Assembly (NCBI GenBank): GCA_963766445.1 | Contig: CAVXZW010000026.1 | Coordinates: forward strand, 1-16,696 | DNA length: 16,696 bases | Source: JAICYJ01 sp963766445 | GTDB lineage: Bacteria; Actinomycetota; Thermoleophilia; Gaiellales; JAICJC01 | Direction: 5' to 3' | Shown here: positions 5,813 to 12,962 of the stretch, in pieces | How positions within the stretch are numbered: position 1 is the first letter of the stretch | How the letters are laid out: the number at the start of each line of letters is the position of its first letter | Notes under the pieces: generated by a model | Seen by the model: only the letters and a program-made list of their open reading frames with translations | Told to the model about the DNA's origin: nothing | Database searches by the model: none | Program-made: the position numbers and the translations under genes

Positions 5813-6328
5813 ATGATGGAAATGTCAGCAAGTGCACCCTTACGAGGGAACCGGGCGTACATCTCTTTGGGGAGTAACCTGGGCGACTCGCTGCAGACGC
5901 TGCGTCGGGCGGCGGCCGCGCTGGGCAGGCTGGGTGCCGTCGTGGCGGCATCCCCGATCTACGAGACCGACCCGGTCGGGTTGAGGGAACAGCCGGCGTT
6001 CCTGAACGCCGTGGTGGAACTGGATACGACGCTCGAGCCGTTGCCCCTGCTGGATGCGCTGCTCGCGATCGAGGCGGAGGGCGGCCGCGAGCGCGGCGTC
6101 CGGTTCGGACCGCGCACGCTCGACCTCGACCTGATCTGGTACGACGGCCGGCAGCTCGAGTGCGACCGCCTCACGCTCCCGCACCCACGCGCCCACGAGC
6201 GCGAGTTCGTGCTGCGCCCGCTGGCCGACGTCGCGCCGGGGATCGACCTGCACGGCGAGACCGTCGCAGCGCTGCTGGAACGCCTGCCGAGGCAGGGCGT
6301 GCGCGCCACCGGCACCCCGCTCATGTAG
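5813..6328 (+). CDS. folK: 6-hydroxymethyl-7,8-dihydropterin pyrophosphokinase (HPPK)
   Basis: 171 aa from ATG 5813; ATG 5816 and 5822 are close alternatives, and only a weak GAAGAA precedes them. HPPK transfers pyrophosphate from ATP to hydroxymethyl-dihydropterin, supplying the substrate of FolP. The family signatures are complete: I17-SLGSNLGD, E51-T-D-P-V-G, F63-LNAVVELDT, R94-GVRFGPRTLDLDL with metal-binding D104 and D106, and LPHPRAHEREFVLRPL (122-137). The upstream stretch (5784-5818) is unusually AT-rich for this window and may carry a separate promoter, needed because folK is cut off from folP-folB by the regulator and membrane-protein genes. Confidence 0.94.
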   Translation: MMEMSASAPLRGNRAYISLGSNLGDSLQTLRRAAAALGRLGAVVAASPIYETDPVGLREQPAFLNAVVELDTTLEPLPLLDALLAIEAEGGRERGVRFGPRTLDLDLIWYDGRQLECDRLTLPHPRAHEREFVLRPLADVAPGIDLHGETVAALLERLPRQGVRATGTPLM

Positions 6329-6355
6329 GCCCCGCGGCTCGCCGATAGCAGGAGG

Positions 6356-6994
6356 GTGGAGCGTCTCCCCGTGATACTGCACCTGCTCGGCTCCCGTGGC
6401 GTGCCCACGTTCCTGTTCGGGATGATGGCGCTGCTCGCGGGCACCGCCGCCGCCCGTTCGTCCGGCCCCGCCGACTTCATCTTCCACCTGCTGGGAGCCG
6501 CCCTCTGGACGATGTTCGCCGTGCTCGTCAATATCCGGCCGGCGCCGCTTCGCCGCGGGCGCAGCGTGATCGGCGTCGCCGCGGCGCTGACCTCCCAGCT
6601 GGCCTTCATCCTGATCGGCCTGGTCGCCGGCAGCAGCGGCTCCGGCGCCGTGCTGGTCGCCGGCGACCTCATGCTCGGCGCCGGTCTCCTGTTCGCTATC
6701 GCCTCGGTGGCGTTCCTCGGCCGCTGCTTCGGGGTGCTGCCCGACGTGCGCGGCCTGGTCACGCGCGGCCCGTACCGGCTCGTCCGGCATCCGCTGTACC
6801 TGGGTGAGCTGACCGCCTCGCTGGGCATCGTCGTCGGCGCCCAGCACTGGCCGCCCGCCTTGGGTGCGTGGCTGGTCTGCCTCAGCCTGCAGCTGGTGCG
6901 CACCAGGTATGAGGAGCGATCGCTGCGCGCCGAGTTCCCCGAGTACGCACCCTACGCGGACCGTACCAAGCGCCTGATTCCGGGCCTGGTGTAG
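6356..6994 (+). CDS. Isoprenylcysteine carboxyl methyltransferase-like membrane protein
   Basis: 212 aa integral membrane protein. About four to five hydrophobic segments precede and follow the family signature R137-G-P-Y-R-L-V-R144-H-P-L-Y148-L-G-E, and the C-terminus has RYEERSLRAEFPEYAPYADRT, together typical of the ICMT/PEMT-type methyltransferase fold that binds SAM near the membrane. In bacteria the substrates of these proteins are mostly unknown, and true prenyl-cysteine methylation is not implied. The GTG at 6356 immediately follows GGAGG (6351-6355), an odd zero spacing; GTG 6371 is a possible alternative. The gene follows folK by 27 bp and its TAG shares a base with the GTG of the next gene (TAGTG), suggesting coupling. 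Confidence 0.78.
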   Translation: MERLPVILHLLGSRGVPTFLFGMMALLAGTAAARSSGPADFIFHLLGAALWTMFAVLVNIRPAPLRRGRSVIGVAAALTSQLAFILIGLVAGSSGSGAVLVAGDLMLGAGLLFAIASVAFLGRCFGVLPDVRGLVTRGPYRLVRHPLYLGELTASLGIVVGAQHWPPALGAWLVCLSLQLVRTRYEERSLRAEFPEYAPYADRTKRLIPGLV

Positions 6995-7644
6995 TGTCCG
7001 CGGCGGTGCTGGCGCTCTACGACCATCCGATCTCCGGCAACGCGCAGAAGGTGCGGTTCCTGCTAGCCGAGCTGGGCCTCGAGTACGAGCGGCGAGGCGT
7101 GCCGATCGAACGCCCGCGACCGCAGTGGTACGCCGACATCAACCCATTGATGGGCATCCCCACACTGGAGGACGGCGAGCTGGTGCTGTCGGAGTCGCAG
7201 GCGATCCTGCGCTACCTGGCCAACCGCGAGGGCCGCGACGACCTGTATCCGGCCGACCCGCCCGCCCGCGCCCGCGTGGACATGATGCTCGACCGCTTTG
7301 CGTTCACCTTCCGCCCCGCCTTCTTCCAGGTCGAGGCGCAGGCGATGGGCTTCAGCCCCACCGGTGGCTTCGGCGCCGGCCCGGCTGACCCCGAGGCCGC
7401 CGTCGCCAAGGCCCGGGAGGTCGCGCCCGTCCTCACCCAGTTCGAGAGCGTGGTCGTCCCTTCCGGGTACTGGCTCGGCGAGTTCTCGCTGGCCGACGTT
7501 GCCGCCGCGCCGTTTCTGTACCGCACGCTGGTTACCGGCATGGACATGTCGCCGTACCCGAACCTGACCCGGATGCGCGACACCTTGATCGCGCGTTCCG
7601 CGTTTGCAGCGGTCGGGCCCGAACCGCGGGCGCCCGCGAATTAG
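6994..7644 (+). CDS. Glutathione S-transferase-fold protein
   Basis: 216 aa. The N-terminal thioredoxin-like domain (about 1-80) carries the candidate catalytic S14 (HPISGNAQKVR), the cis-proline P56 in GIPTLEDG, and E67-S68 in LSESQAILRYLA, which normally contacts the glutathione gamma-glutamyl group. The helical C-terminal domain has WLGEFSLADVAAAP with the fold-capping D168. Most Actinomycetota make mycothiol rather than glutathione, so the real thiol or substrate is uncertain. The GTG start overlaps the preceding stop by one base, so it is probably co-translated with the membrane methyltransferase-like gene. Confidence 0.85.
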   Translation: MSAAVLALYDHPISGNAQKVRFLLAELGLEYERRGVPIERPRPQWYADINPLMGIPTLEDGELVLSESQAILRYLANREGRDDLYPADPPARARVDMMLDRFAFTFRPAFFQVEAQAMGFSPTGGFGAGPADPEAAVAKAREVAPVLTQFESVVVPSGYWLGEFSLADVAAAPFLYRTLVTGMDMSPYPNLTRMRDTLIARSAFAAVGPEPRAPAN

Positions 7645-7647
7645 ACT
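7642..7647 (+). promoter_or_regulatory. -10 box of the DUF2469 gene (leaderless type)
   Basis: TAGACT, ending 6 nt before ATG 7654 and overlapping the stop of the GST-fold gene (TAG 7642-7644). No Shine-Dalgarno sequence is present before the ATG, consistent with leaderless initiation. No clear -35. Confidence 0.5.
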
Positions 7648-7653
7648 TCTGCC

Positions 7654-7992
7654 ATGACCTACATCGACGACCTCGAGGAATACGACGCCGAGCTGGAGCT
7701 GCGGCTGAAGCGTGAGTACGCGACCGTGTTCGGCCTGTTTCGCTACTGCGTGCTGACTGCGGAGGCCACCTACCTCTGCAACGAGCTCGACATCCAGCGA
7801 AACGACCAAGCCGCCTATCCGTTCGCCCGGCTGACGATGACCGACGTGTGGGTCTGGGACAAGAGCCGCCCGACCCGCATCATCCCCCGCACCGAGGTGC
7901 ACACCACGCAGGACGTCACCATCGAGGAGCTCAAGCCCGACGACGACATCGAGACCACGCTGCCGCGTGGCTTCGAGCTGACCGACGAGTAG
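7654..7992 (+). CDS. DUF2469 family protein
   Basis: 112 aa acidic protein. It matches my recollection of the actinobacterial DUF2469 family along its whole length: EEYDAELELRLKREY near the N-terminus, then GLFRYCVLTAEATYLCNELDIQ, the diagnostic MTDVWVWDKSRPTRI, and VTIEEL. The function is unknown. In many Actinomycetota this gene follows lepB and rnhB; here it stands between a GST-fold gene and coaX, so that context is lost. It has an A/T-rich leaderless-type start (TAGACT, 6 nt, ATG) and no ribosome binding site. Its stop is 7 nt before the coaX start. Confidence 0.82.
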   Translation: MTYIDDLEEYDAELELRLKREYATVFGLFRYCVLTAEATYLCNELDIQRNDQAAYPFARLTMTDVWVWDKSRPTRIIPRTEVHTTQDVTIEELKPDDDIETTLPRGFELTDE

Positions 7993-7999
7993 CTCTCGC

Positions 8000-8776
8000 T
8001 TGCTGCTGGCAATCGACGTCGGCAACACGCAGACCGTCGTCGGTCTCTACGACGGCGAGCTGCTGACCGACCACTGGCGCGTCGCCAGCGTCCGCACCCA
8101 GACCGCCGACGAGCTGGCGGTCGAGCTGCACGGCCTGCTGTCGGTCCGCGGCCGCGGGTTCGGCGACGTGACCGCGACGGTCGCCTCCTCCGGGGTGCCG
8201 CAGCTGGCCGAGGCGCTGCGCCAGACCGCCCGCACCCACTTCGGTCACGAGGCGCTCGTCGTCGGGCAGAAGGGCGTCGAGACCGGCCTCGAGCTGCGGG
8301 TGCCTAACCCGCAGGAGGTGGGTGCCGACCGCGTCGCCAACTCCGTCGCCGCCCTTGCCCTGCAACCCGGGCCGCTGATTGTTGTCGACTTTGGCACCGC
8401 CATTAACTTCGACGCGGTCTCGGCCGACGGCGCGTTCCTGGGCGGCGCGATCGCGCCCGGGCTGGAGATCGCGACCAACGCGCTGGGTGAGCGGGCAGCC
8501 GCGCTGTTCGGGATCGAGCTGCGGGCGCCGGAGCGGGCGATCGGCCGCACCACCGCCGAGAACATGCAGTCGGGAGCGATCTTCGGCTACGCCGGGCTGG
8601 TGGACGGCCTGGTCGGCCGGTTCCGCGCCGAGCTGGGCGGGAACGCGGGCGTGATCGCGACCGGCGGCCTGGCCGGCGTCGTCGCGCCGCACTGCCTCAC
8701 GATCGACCGGGTCGAGCCGTGGCTGACGCTCGAGGGGCTACGCCTGATCTGGCTGCGGAACCGCCCCGCCGGCTGA
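8000..8776 (+). CDS. coaX: Type III pantothenate kinase
   Basis: 258 aa, the normal length. CoaX phosphorylates pantothenate, the first step of coenzyme A synthesis, and belongs to the ASKHA fold. Visible motifs are D6-V-G-N-T10 (phosphate 1), G108-A-D-R111-VANSVAAL, D130-F-G-T-A134 with INFD following (phosphate 2), G-G-A-I-A-P-G-L in the adjacent loop, GYAGLVDGLVGR, and VIATGGLAGVV near the C-terminus. The start is a TTG: family members begin MLLAIDVGNT, which matches this codon exactly, and there is no ATG or GTG nearby. It lies 7 nt after the DUF2469 stop and is probably co-transcribed with it. Confidence 0.94.
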   Translation: MLLAIDVGNTQTVVGLYDGELLTDHWRVASVRTQTADELAVELHGLLSVRGRGFGDVTATVASSGVPQLAEALRQTARTHFGHEALVVGQKGVETGLELRVPNPQEVGADRVANSVAALALQPGPLIVVDFGTAINFDAVSADGAFLGGAIAPGLEIATNALGERAAALFGIELRAPERAIGRTTAENMQSGAIFGYAGLVDGLVGRFRAELGGNAGVIATGGLAGVVAPHCLTIDRVEPWLTLEGLRLIWLRNRPAG

Positions 8777-8804
8777 CTCCGGCGGTGGCCGGTCGAGGAT
8801 GAGC

Positions 8805-8821
8805 GCCGGGGTCCCCCCGGC
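8805..8821. terminator. GC hairpin after coaX, possible terminator
   Basis: GCCGGGG/CCCCGGC pair across a 3-nt TCC loop, 28 bp past the coaX stop. There is no following T-run, so it would be a U-poor terminator of the kind proposed for GC-rich actinobacteria. Evidence is structural only. Confidence 0.35.
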
Positions 8822-8831
8822 CGAGTCGGGG

Positions 8832-8860
8832 CTGACATCCGTATTCATGTCCCGTAGACT
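8832..8860 (+). promoter_or_regulatory. Promoter of the MMPL transporter
   Basis: CTGACA (8832-8837), 17-bp spacer, TAGACT (8855-8860): a good sigma70-type promoter. The expected start (about 8867) is 0-3 nt from the GTG at 8870, so the mRNA is nearly leaderless. Confidence 0.65.
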
Positions 8861-8869
8861 CGCACGACC

Positions 8870-11800
8870 GTGGCTAGGATGCTCTACAGGCTCGGCCACC
8901 TGGTGGCGGCGCATCCGGTGATCGTGCTCGTGCTCTGGATCGCCTTGGCCGCCGGCGTCACGCTGACCGTGAAGCAGGTCGGTGCCAACACCGACAACAA
9001 CGTCAGCCTGCCCGGCACCGGTAGCCAGGAGGCCACCGACCTGCTGCAGGCCGGGTTCCCGCCCCAGCAGAACGGCTCCAACCCGATCATCTTCCACATC
9101 CGCGGTGCCGGAAAGGTTACCGACAAGGACAACAAGCAGGCGATCACCGACTCCTACAAGGCGATCAAGAAGATCAAGTACGTGCACAGCGCCACCAGTC
9201 CGTTCGCGCAGGGTGCCGGAGCCCAGATCTCGAAGGACAAGAAGACCGCGTTCATCTCGGCGCTGCTGAACGTCAGCTCCAACGACCTCACCGAGCAGCA
9301 GGCGCAGCGGGTGCTGGATGCCGCCAAACCCGGCCGGCAGGCCGGCATGGAGGTGGTCGGCGGCGGCTCGATCGGCAGCACGCTGTCGCCAAACGACACG
9401 TCCACCAGCGATGTGATCGGCATCCTGGCGGCGATGATCATCCTCACATTCACCTTCGGCACCGTGGTGGCGATGGGGATGCCTATCGGAACCGCCATCC
9501 TCGGCCTGACGACGGCCCTGGGTGTGATCGGGCTGATGGGACACCTGGTGTCGGTGCCGGATATCTCCACCACAATCGCCACCATGATCGGGCTGGCGGT
9601 CGGCATTGACTACGCACTGTTCCTGGTCACCCGCCACCGTGGCCAGATGCGCGAAGGCATGGAATTCCACGAGTCGATCGCGCGCGCTGTCGGCACCGCC
9701 GGCACCGCCGTCGTGTTCGCCGGCTGTACCGTGGTGGTGGCGCTGCTGTCACTGTTCGTGGCCGGCATACCGTTGGTGTCCGCACTCGGCTACACGGCGG
9801 CGGTGGCGGTCGGCACGGCCGTGCTGGCAGCCGTCACGCTGCTGCCGGCGCTGATGGCGCTGGCCGGGCGCCACATCGACTCGCTCGCCCTGCCGTTGTG
9901 GCTGCACCCCAAGCAAGACCCCGACAAGGAGGGCATCTGGGGGCGCTGGGCCGGCTTCGTGACCCGCCACCCGCTGATCCCGGTGCTGCTTGCGGTCGCG
10001 CTGATGGTGCCGCTGATCATCCCGGTGCTATCGCTGGAGCTCGGCCAGGAGGACATCGGCCAGACGAATCCGGCAACCATGCAGCGGCGCGCCTACGACC
10101 TGATGTCCCAGGGCTACGGGTCCGGCTTCAACGGGCCGCTGATCATCGCGGTGGCGGTGGCCCCCAAGGCCAAGGGCGACCCCAAAGTGGTCGATCAGGA
10201 GAACCAGCTGAAGAGTCTGCAGAAGACCCTCAAGCAGGAGCAGAAGGAGGGCAACCAACAGCAGGCCGAGATCACCGCCGAACAGGCGCAGCTGGAGCAA
10301 CAGCAGGCACAGCTCGAGCACAAGCAGGCGCTGCTCAATCAGCAGTCGGCATCGCTGCAGGCGCAACAGGCGCAGCTGGAGCAGCAGCAGGCGGCGCTCG
10401 AGGCGCAGGGCGCGCAGCTGAAAGCCGAGAACGACAAGCTGAATGCCGAGCAAAATCAGCTGGAGGCGCAGGCTGCCGCACTGAAGCAGGATGCAAAGGC
10501 GCTGGCGGTCCGGCTGGTCGTCAACCGGGCTGCGCAGGCCAAGGTCGAGCGGAAGCTGCAGAACGCCACCAATCCCACGCGGATCGCCGAGTTGCAGGCG
10601 CGGCTGAAGCGGCTCAAGCAGCGCGAGCGGGAGTTCATCGCCCAGCTCAGGCACGACAAGGCCGAAGCGAAGAAGCTGCTGCACCAGGCGGAGGCGTTGT
10701 TGGCCAAGAAGGAGGCGCTCAAGCAGCAGAAGCAGGTGCTCGATGCGCAATCCGCCCAGCTTCAGTCGCAGGCCGCCTCGCTGCAGGCGCAGGCCGCATC
10801 GCTCGAGCAACAGGGTGCCGCGCTGCAGCAGCAGGGAGACGAGCTCCAGGCACAGGCGAACGACCTCCAGCAGCAGGGCGATCAGCTGCAGGCGCTGCAG
10901 AAGAAGGCCAAGAAGCAGCAGAAGCAGGCCGACAAGCTGCACAGCCAGCTGGAGAACACGCTGACCAAGGCCGGTGGCGACATCCGTGGCACCGACCCGC
11001 GGCTGGTCAAGCTGCAGAACGCGCTGATCGCGACCAAGGGCGACAAGCTGGTGTCTCCACCGTCCATTTCCAAGAAGGGCGACGACGTCGTCTACAGCGT
11101 GATCGCGACCACGGCGCCCTCATCGCAGGCGACCGCCGACCTGGTCAGGTATCTACGCTCGACCGTGATACCGAAGAACACGGAGAAGGGCGTGAAGGCG
11201 TTCGTGGGCGGCTCCACCGCCAGCAACGTCGACCTGGCCGCCGAGATCTCAAGCCGGCTTCCGCTGGTGATCGTCACCATTCTGATTTTGAGCATGCTTG
11301 TGCTGCTGGTGGCGTTCCGGTCGGTGCTGATCCCTCTGCAGGCGGCGGCCACCAACTTCGTGACGGCGATGGCGGCGTTCGGCATACTCACCGCCTGCTT
11401 CCAGTGGGGCTGGGGCATCGACATCGTGGGGGTCAGCACCGATGCCTCGAGCGTGCCGATCGCGAGCTACGTGCCGCTGATGATGTTCGCGATCCTGTTC
11501 GGGCTGAGCATGGACTACCAGGTGTTCCTGCTGTCCTCGGTCGACCACCACCGCCTGCACGGCGAGGACGACCGCACCTCCGTGCGGCTGGGGCTGAAGA
11601 CCAGCGCGCGGGTTATCTCAGCGGCGGCCCTGATCATGATCTCGGTGTTCTCGAGCTTCATCCTGAACGGCGACCCGGTGGTCAAACAGTTCGGCGTCGG
11701 CCTGTCGACGGCGGTGCTGCTGGCGGCGACGATGGTGCTGATGCTGGCGCCGGCGGTGCTGACGCTGCTCGGCCGCTGGGCGTGGTGGATGCCCGCGTGG

Positions 11801-11899
11801 CTGGGCAAGATCGTGCCCACCATCGACATCGAAGGAACCAGCCTGGGTGCCGACACGGAGCCGGCGCCGGCCACGCCCGCGCCGCCGGAACCGGCCTAG
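8870..11899 (+). CDS. MMPL/RND family transporter with long coiled-coil hairpin insertion
   Basis: 1009 aa. MMPL proteins are inner-membrane exporters of lipids or other hydrophobic compounds driven by the proton gradient. Helix 1 is at about 14-36; helices 2-6 follow at about 183-350 with the proton-relay pair D247-Y248 (GLAVGIDYALFLVTRHR); helix 7 at about 372-392; the second loop runs to about 800; helices 8-12 follow with D882-Y883 (LFGLSMDYQVFLL). Two-fold RND pseudo-symmetry is clear. Residues 441-699 in the second loop are a proline-free Gln/Ala/Leu heptad coiled coil, except for one turn NATNPT (565-570, P569) exactly at its midpoint, so it should fold as an antiparallel hairpin of two 125-residue helices. 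Without it the protein is about 750 aa, the usual bacterial size. The C-terminus is a Pro/Ala tail. Substrate unknown. Confidence 0.93.
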   Translation: MARMLYRLGHLVAAHPVIVLVLWIALAAGVTLTVKQVGANTDNNVSLPGTGSQEATDLLQAGFPPQQNGSNPIIFHIRGAGKVTDKDNKQAITDSYKAIKKIKYVHSATSPFAQGAGAQISKDKKTAFISALLNVSSNDLTEQQAQRVLDAAKPGRQAGMEVVGGGSIGSTLSPNDTSTSDVIGILAAMIILTFTFGTVVAMGMPIGTAILGLTTALGVIGLMGHLVSVPDISTTIATMIGLAVGIDYALFLVTRHRGQMREGMEFHESIARAVGTAGTAVVFAGCTVVVALLSLFVAGIPLVSALGYTAAVAVGTAVLAAVTLLPALMALAGRHIDSLALPLWLHPKQDPDKEGIWGRWAGFVTRHPLIPVLLAVALMVPLIIPVLSLELGQEDIGQTNPATMQRRAYDLMSQGYGSGFNGPLIIAVAVAPKAKGDPKVVDQENQLKSLQKTLKQEQKEGNQQQAEITAEQAQLEQQQAQLEHKQALLNQQSASLQAQQAQLEQQQAALEAQGAQLKAENDKLNAEQNQLEAQAAALKQDAKALAVRLVVNRAAQAKVERKLQNATNPTRIAELQARLKRLKQREREFIAQLRHDKAEAKKLLHQAEALLAKKEALKQQKQVLDAQSAQLQSQAASLQAQAASLEQQGAALQQQGDELQAQANDLQQQGDQLQALQKKAKKQQKQADKLHSQLENTLTKAGGDIRGTDPRLVKLQNALIATKGDKLVSPPSISKKGDDVVYSVIATTAPSSQATADLVRYLRSTVIPKNTEKGVKAFVGGSTASNVDLAAEISSRLPLVIVTILILSMLVLLVAFRSVLIPLQAAATNFVTAMAAFGILTACFQWGWGIDIVGVSTDASSVPIASYVPLMMFAILFGLSMDYQVFLLSSVDHHRLHGEDDRTSVRLGLKTSARVISAAALIMISVFSSFILNGDPVVKQFGVGLSTAVLLAATMVLMLAPAVLTLLGRWAWWMPAWLGKIVPTIDIEGTSLGADTEPAPATPAPPEPA
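10286..10495 (+). repeat. Ten tandem degenerate 21-bp (heptad) repeats, first coil arm
   Basis: Codons 473-542 of the MMPL gene make ten successive seven-residue units of the form A-x-L-x-x-x-x (AQLEQQQ, AQLEHKQ, ALLNQQS, ASLQAQQ and so on). The DNA repeat unit is 21 bp, with GCGCAGCTGGAG-like cores. The units differ at many third positions, so the repeat is old or kept by selection on the protein. Confidence 0.85.
10754..10900 (+). repeat. Seven tandem degenerate 21-bp (heptad) repeats, second coil arm
   Basis: Codons 629-677 of the MMPL gene form seven units (AQLQSQA, ASLQAQA, ASLEQQG, AALQQQG, DELQAQA, NDLQQQG, DQLQALQ) with the same register of small residue then leucine two places on. 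It mirrors the first arm across the NATNPT turn. Confidence 0.85.
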
Positions 11900-11974
11900 G
11901 AGCTCGCTGCCGACAGCGCACGCACCTGCGGAAGTACCCGGACGGCGGCCACATTCGGGCATACCGGGATGGTC

Positions 11975-11980
11975 TATTGT
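11975..11980 (+). promoter_or_regulatory. Possible -10 box of the SHOCT-DUF6325 pair
   Basis: TATTGT lies about 40 bp before the ATG at 12020 in a locally AT-richer stretch; unlike most genes here, this transcript would have a leader of about 33 nt with a Shine-Dalgarno sequence. No convincing -35. Confidence 0.35.
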
Positions 11981-12019
11981 CTGACGCAGAGTCCACGACG
12001 ATCTTTGAGGAGGCGGAAC

Positions 12020-12337
12020 ATGCGAAGACGACGACCGTTGATGCGGGCGGCGATGGTTGGTGGAGGTGCGTACGTGGCGGGTAAGCACGTCGCCAACAAC
12101 CAGGCCGAGGCGGCCAGCCAGGAGCAGCGCATTGCCGACCTCGAGGCGCAGCAGGCAGCCGCGGCGCCGCAGGCCGCGCCGCCGCCGCCGGCTCCAGTGG
12201 CCGCGGCGCCCGCGGCAGCGGCTCCCGCGGGCGACGACCTCACGTCGCAGCTGATGGACCTCAAGAGCCTGATGGACCAGGGAGTGCTCAGCCCGGAGGA
12301 GTTCCAGCAGGCAAAAGCGAAGCTGCTCGGCTCGTAG
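12020..12337 (+). CDS. SHOCT domain protein
   Basis: 105 aa. The start is the ATG at 12020, set by a strong GAGGAGG (12007-12013) 6 nt upstream; a longer in-frame ATG at 11969 lies in the promoter region. The N-terminus is Arg-rich (MRRRRPLMRAA), followed by a glycine-rich hydrophobic stretch (MVGGGAYVAGKHV), a short Gln/Ala coil, a Pro/Ala linker (about 45-70), and a C-terminal SHOCT domain (about 72-105: LTSQLMDLKSLMDQGVLSPE with EEFQQAKAKLL). SHOCT is a short oligomerisation module. It is followed after 31 bp by the DUF6325 gene with its own Shine-Dalgarno sequence, and the two probably form an operon. Confidence 0.82.
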   Translation: MRRRRPLMRAAMVGGGAYVAGKHVANNQAEAASQEQRIADLEAQQAAAAPQAAPPPPAPVAAAPAAAAPAGDDLTSQLMDLKSLMDQGVLSPEEFQQAKAKLLGS

Positions 12338-12368
12338 TGCCGGGCCACGACCAACTCAGGAGACAAGG

Positions 12369-12962
12369 ATGACCATCGGACCGGTGCAATTGCTGATCGT
12401 CGGGTTCGTCGGCGGTGAGTTCAAGGGCGAGATCGCCTCCGTGCTCGCCGATCTGCGCGAACGCGACGTGATCCGCCTGATCGACATGGGCTTCGTCCGC
12501 AAGGACGACGACGGCCTGATCACGATGATCGAGCATAGCGACCTCAGCCAGGATGAGACGATCGAGTTCGGCGCCACCGTCGGTGCGCTGATCGGGCTGG
12601 GCGCTGCCGGCGAGGAGGGAGCCGAGGCCGGTGCCATCGCCGGTGCCGAGGCCGCCCTCGACGGCGGCATGATCGAGGATCAGGTGTGGTACATCGCCGA
12701 CGAGATCCCGGAGGGCACGGCCGCCGCGATCGCGCTGATCGAGCATCGCTGGGCGATCCCGCTGCGCAGCGCGATCCTGGACGCGGGGGGCTTTCTCGTC
12801 TCCGATGCCTGGATCCATCCGACCGACCTGGTCGCCATCGGGCTGCTGGCGTCCGAGGAGATGGCCGAGTCCTGCGGGGCAGAGGTTCACGGGGCCGGTG
12901 CGGCTGCAAAGGGCCGCCCCGGCCCCGTCGTACGTCTTGGGGCGTCAGATGATTCAACCATC
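12369..12962 (+). CDS. DUF6325-like protein; frame lacks a stop and runs on into antisense of dusB
   Basis: The ATG follows AGGAGA (12358-12363) with normal spacing. Residues 1-170 look like a conserved DUF6325/DUF1269-type protein: MTIGPVQLLIVGF, VIRLIDMGFVRKDDDG, HSDLSQDE, a glycine-zipper-like GALIGLGAAGEEGAEAGAIAG, and AALIEHRWAIPLRSAILDAGG then a WIHPTDLVAIGLLASEE close. Function is unknown; relatives are often near SHOCT genes. Family members end close to this point, but here no in-frame stop occurs until 14096, so a literal translation is 575 aa with the last 380 residues antisense to dusB and Arg/His/Gln-rich. I end the feature at the edge of dusB because coding evidence stops about there; 12962 is not a stop codon. 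A shift of frame would stop at 12952 or near 12978. A lost stop or a sequence error are both possible. Confidence 0.65.
12889..12928. terminator. Strong 40-nt hairpin between DUF6325 and dusB, probable bidirectional terminator
   Basis: ACGGGGCCGG (12889-12898) pairs perfectly with CCGGCCCCGT (12919-12928); inside it, after one T/C mismatch, GCGGC (12900-12904) pairs with GCCGC (12913-12917) around an 8-nt loop. It is placed between two convergent genes, 35 bp past the dusB stop on the reverse strand. No T-run follows on either strand. It lies inside the open DUF6325 frame, which suggests that the true end of that gene is before or within it. Confidence 0.6.

Noticed and set aside
10028..10942. 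Leucine-rich 304-aa reverse frame resembling a leucine-rich repeat protein
   Set aside because: It is the antisense of Gln/Ala/Leu coil codons (CAG reads CTG on the other strand), so the leucine repeats are a by-product of the MMPL coil.
11905..11918. CGCTG/CAGCG hairpin after the MMPL gene as a terminator
   Set aside because: Only 5 bp with a 4-nt loop and no T-run; expected by chance in GC-rich DNA.
9898..12084. 728-aa plus-strand frame overlapping the MMPL gene
   Set aside because: Gly/Ala/Arg-rich out-of-frame shadow with no membrane helices or motifs.
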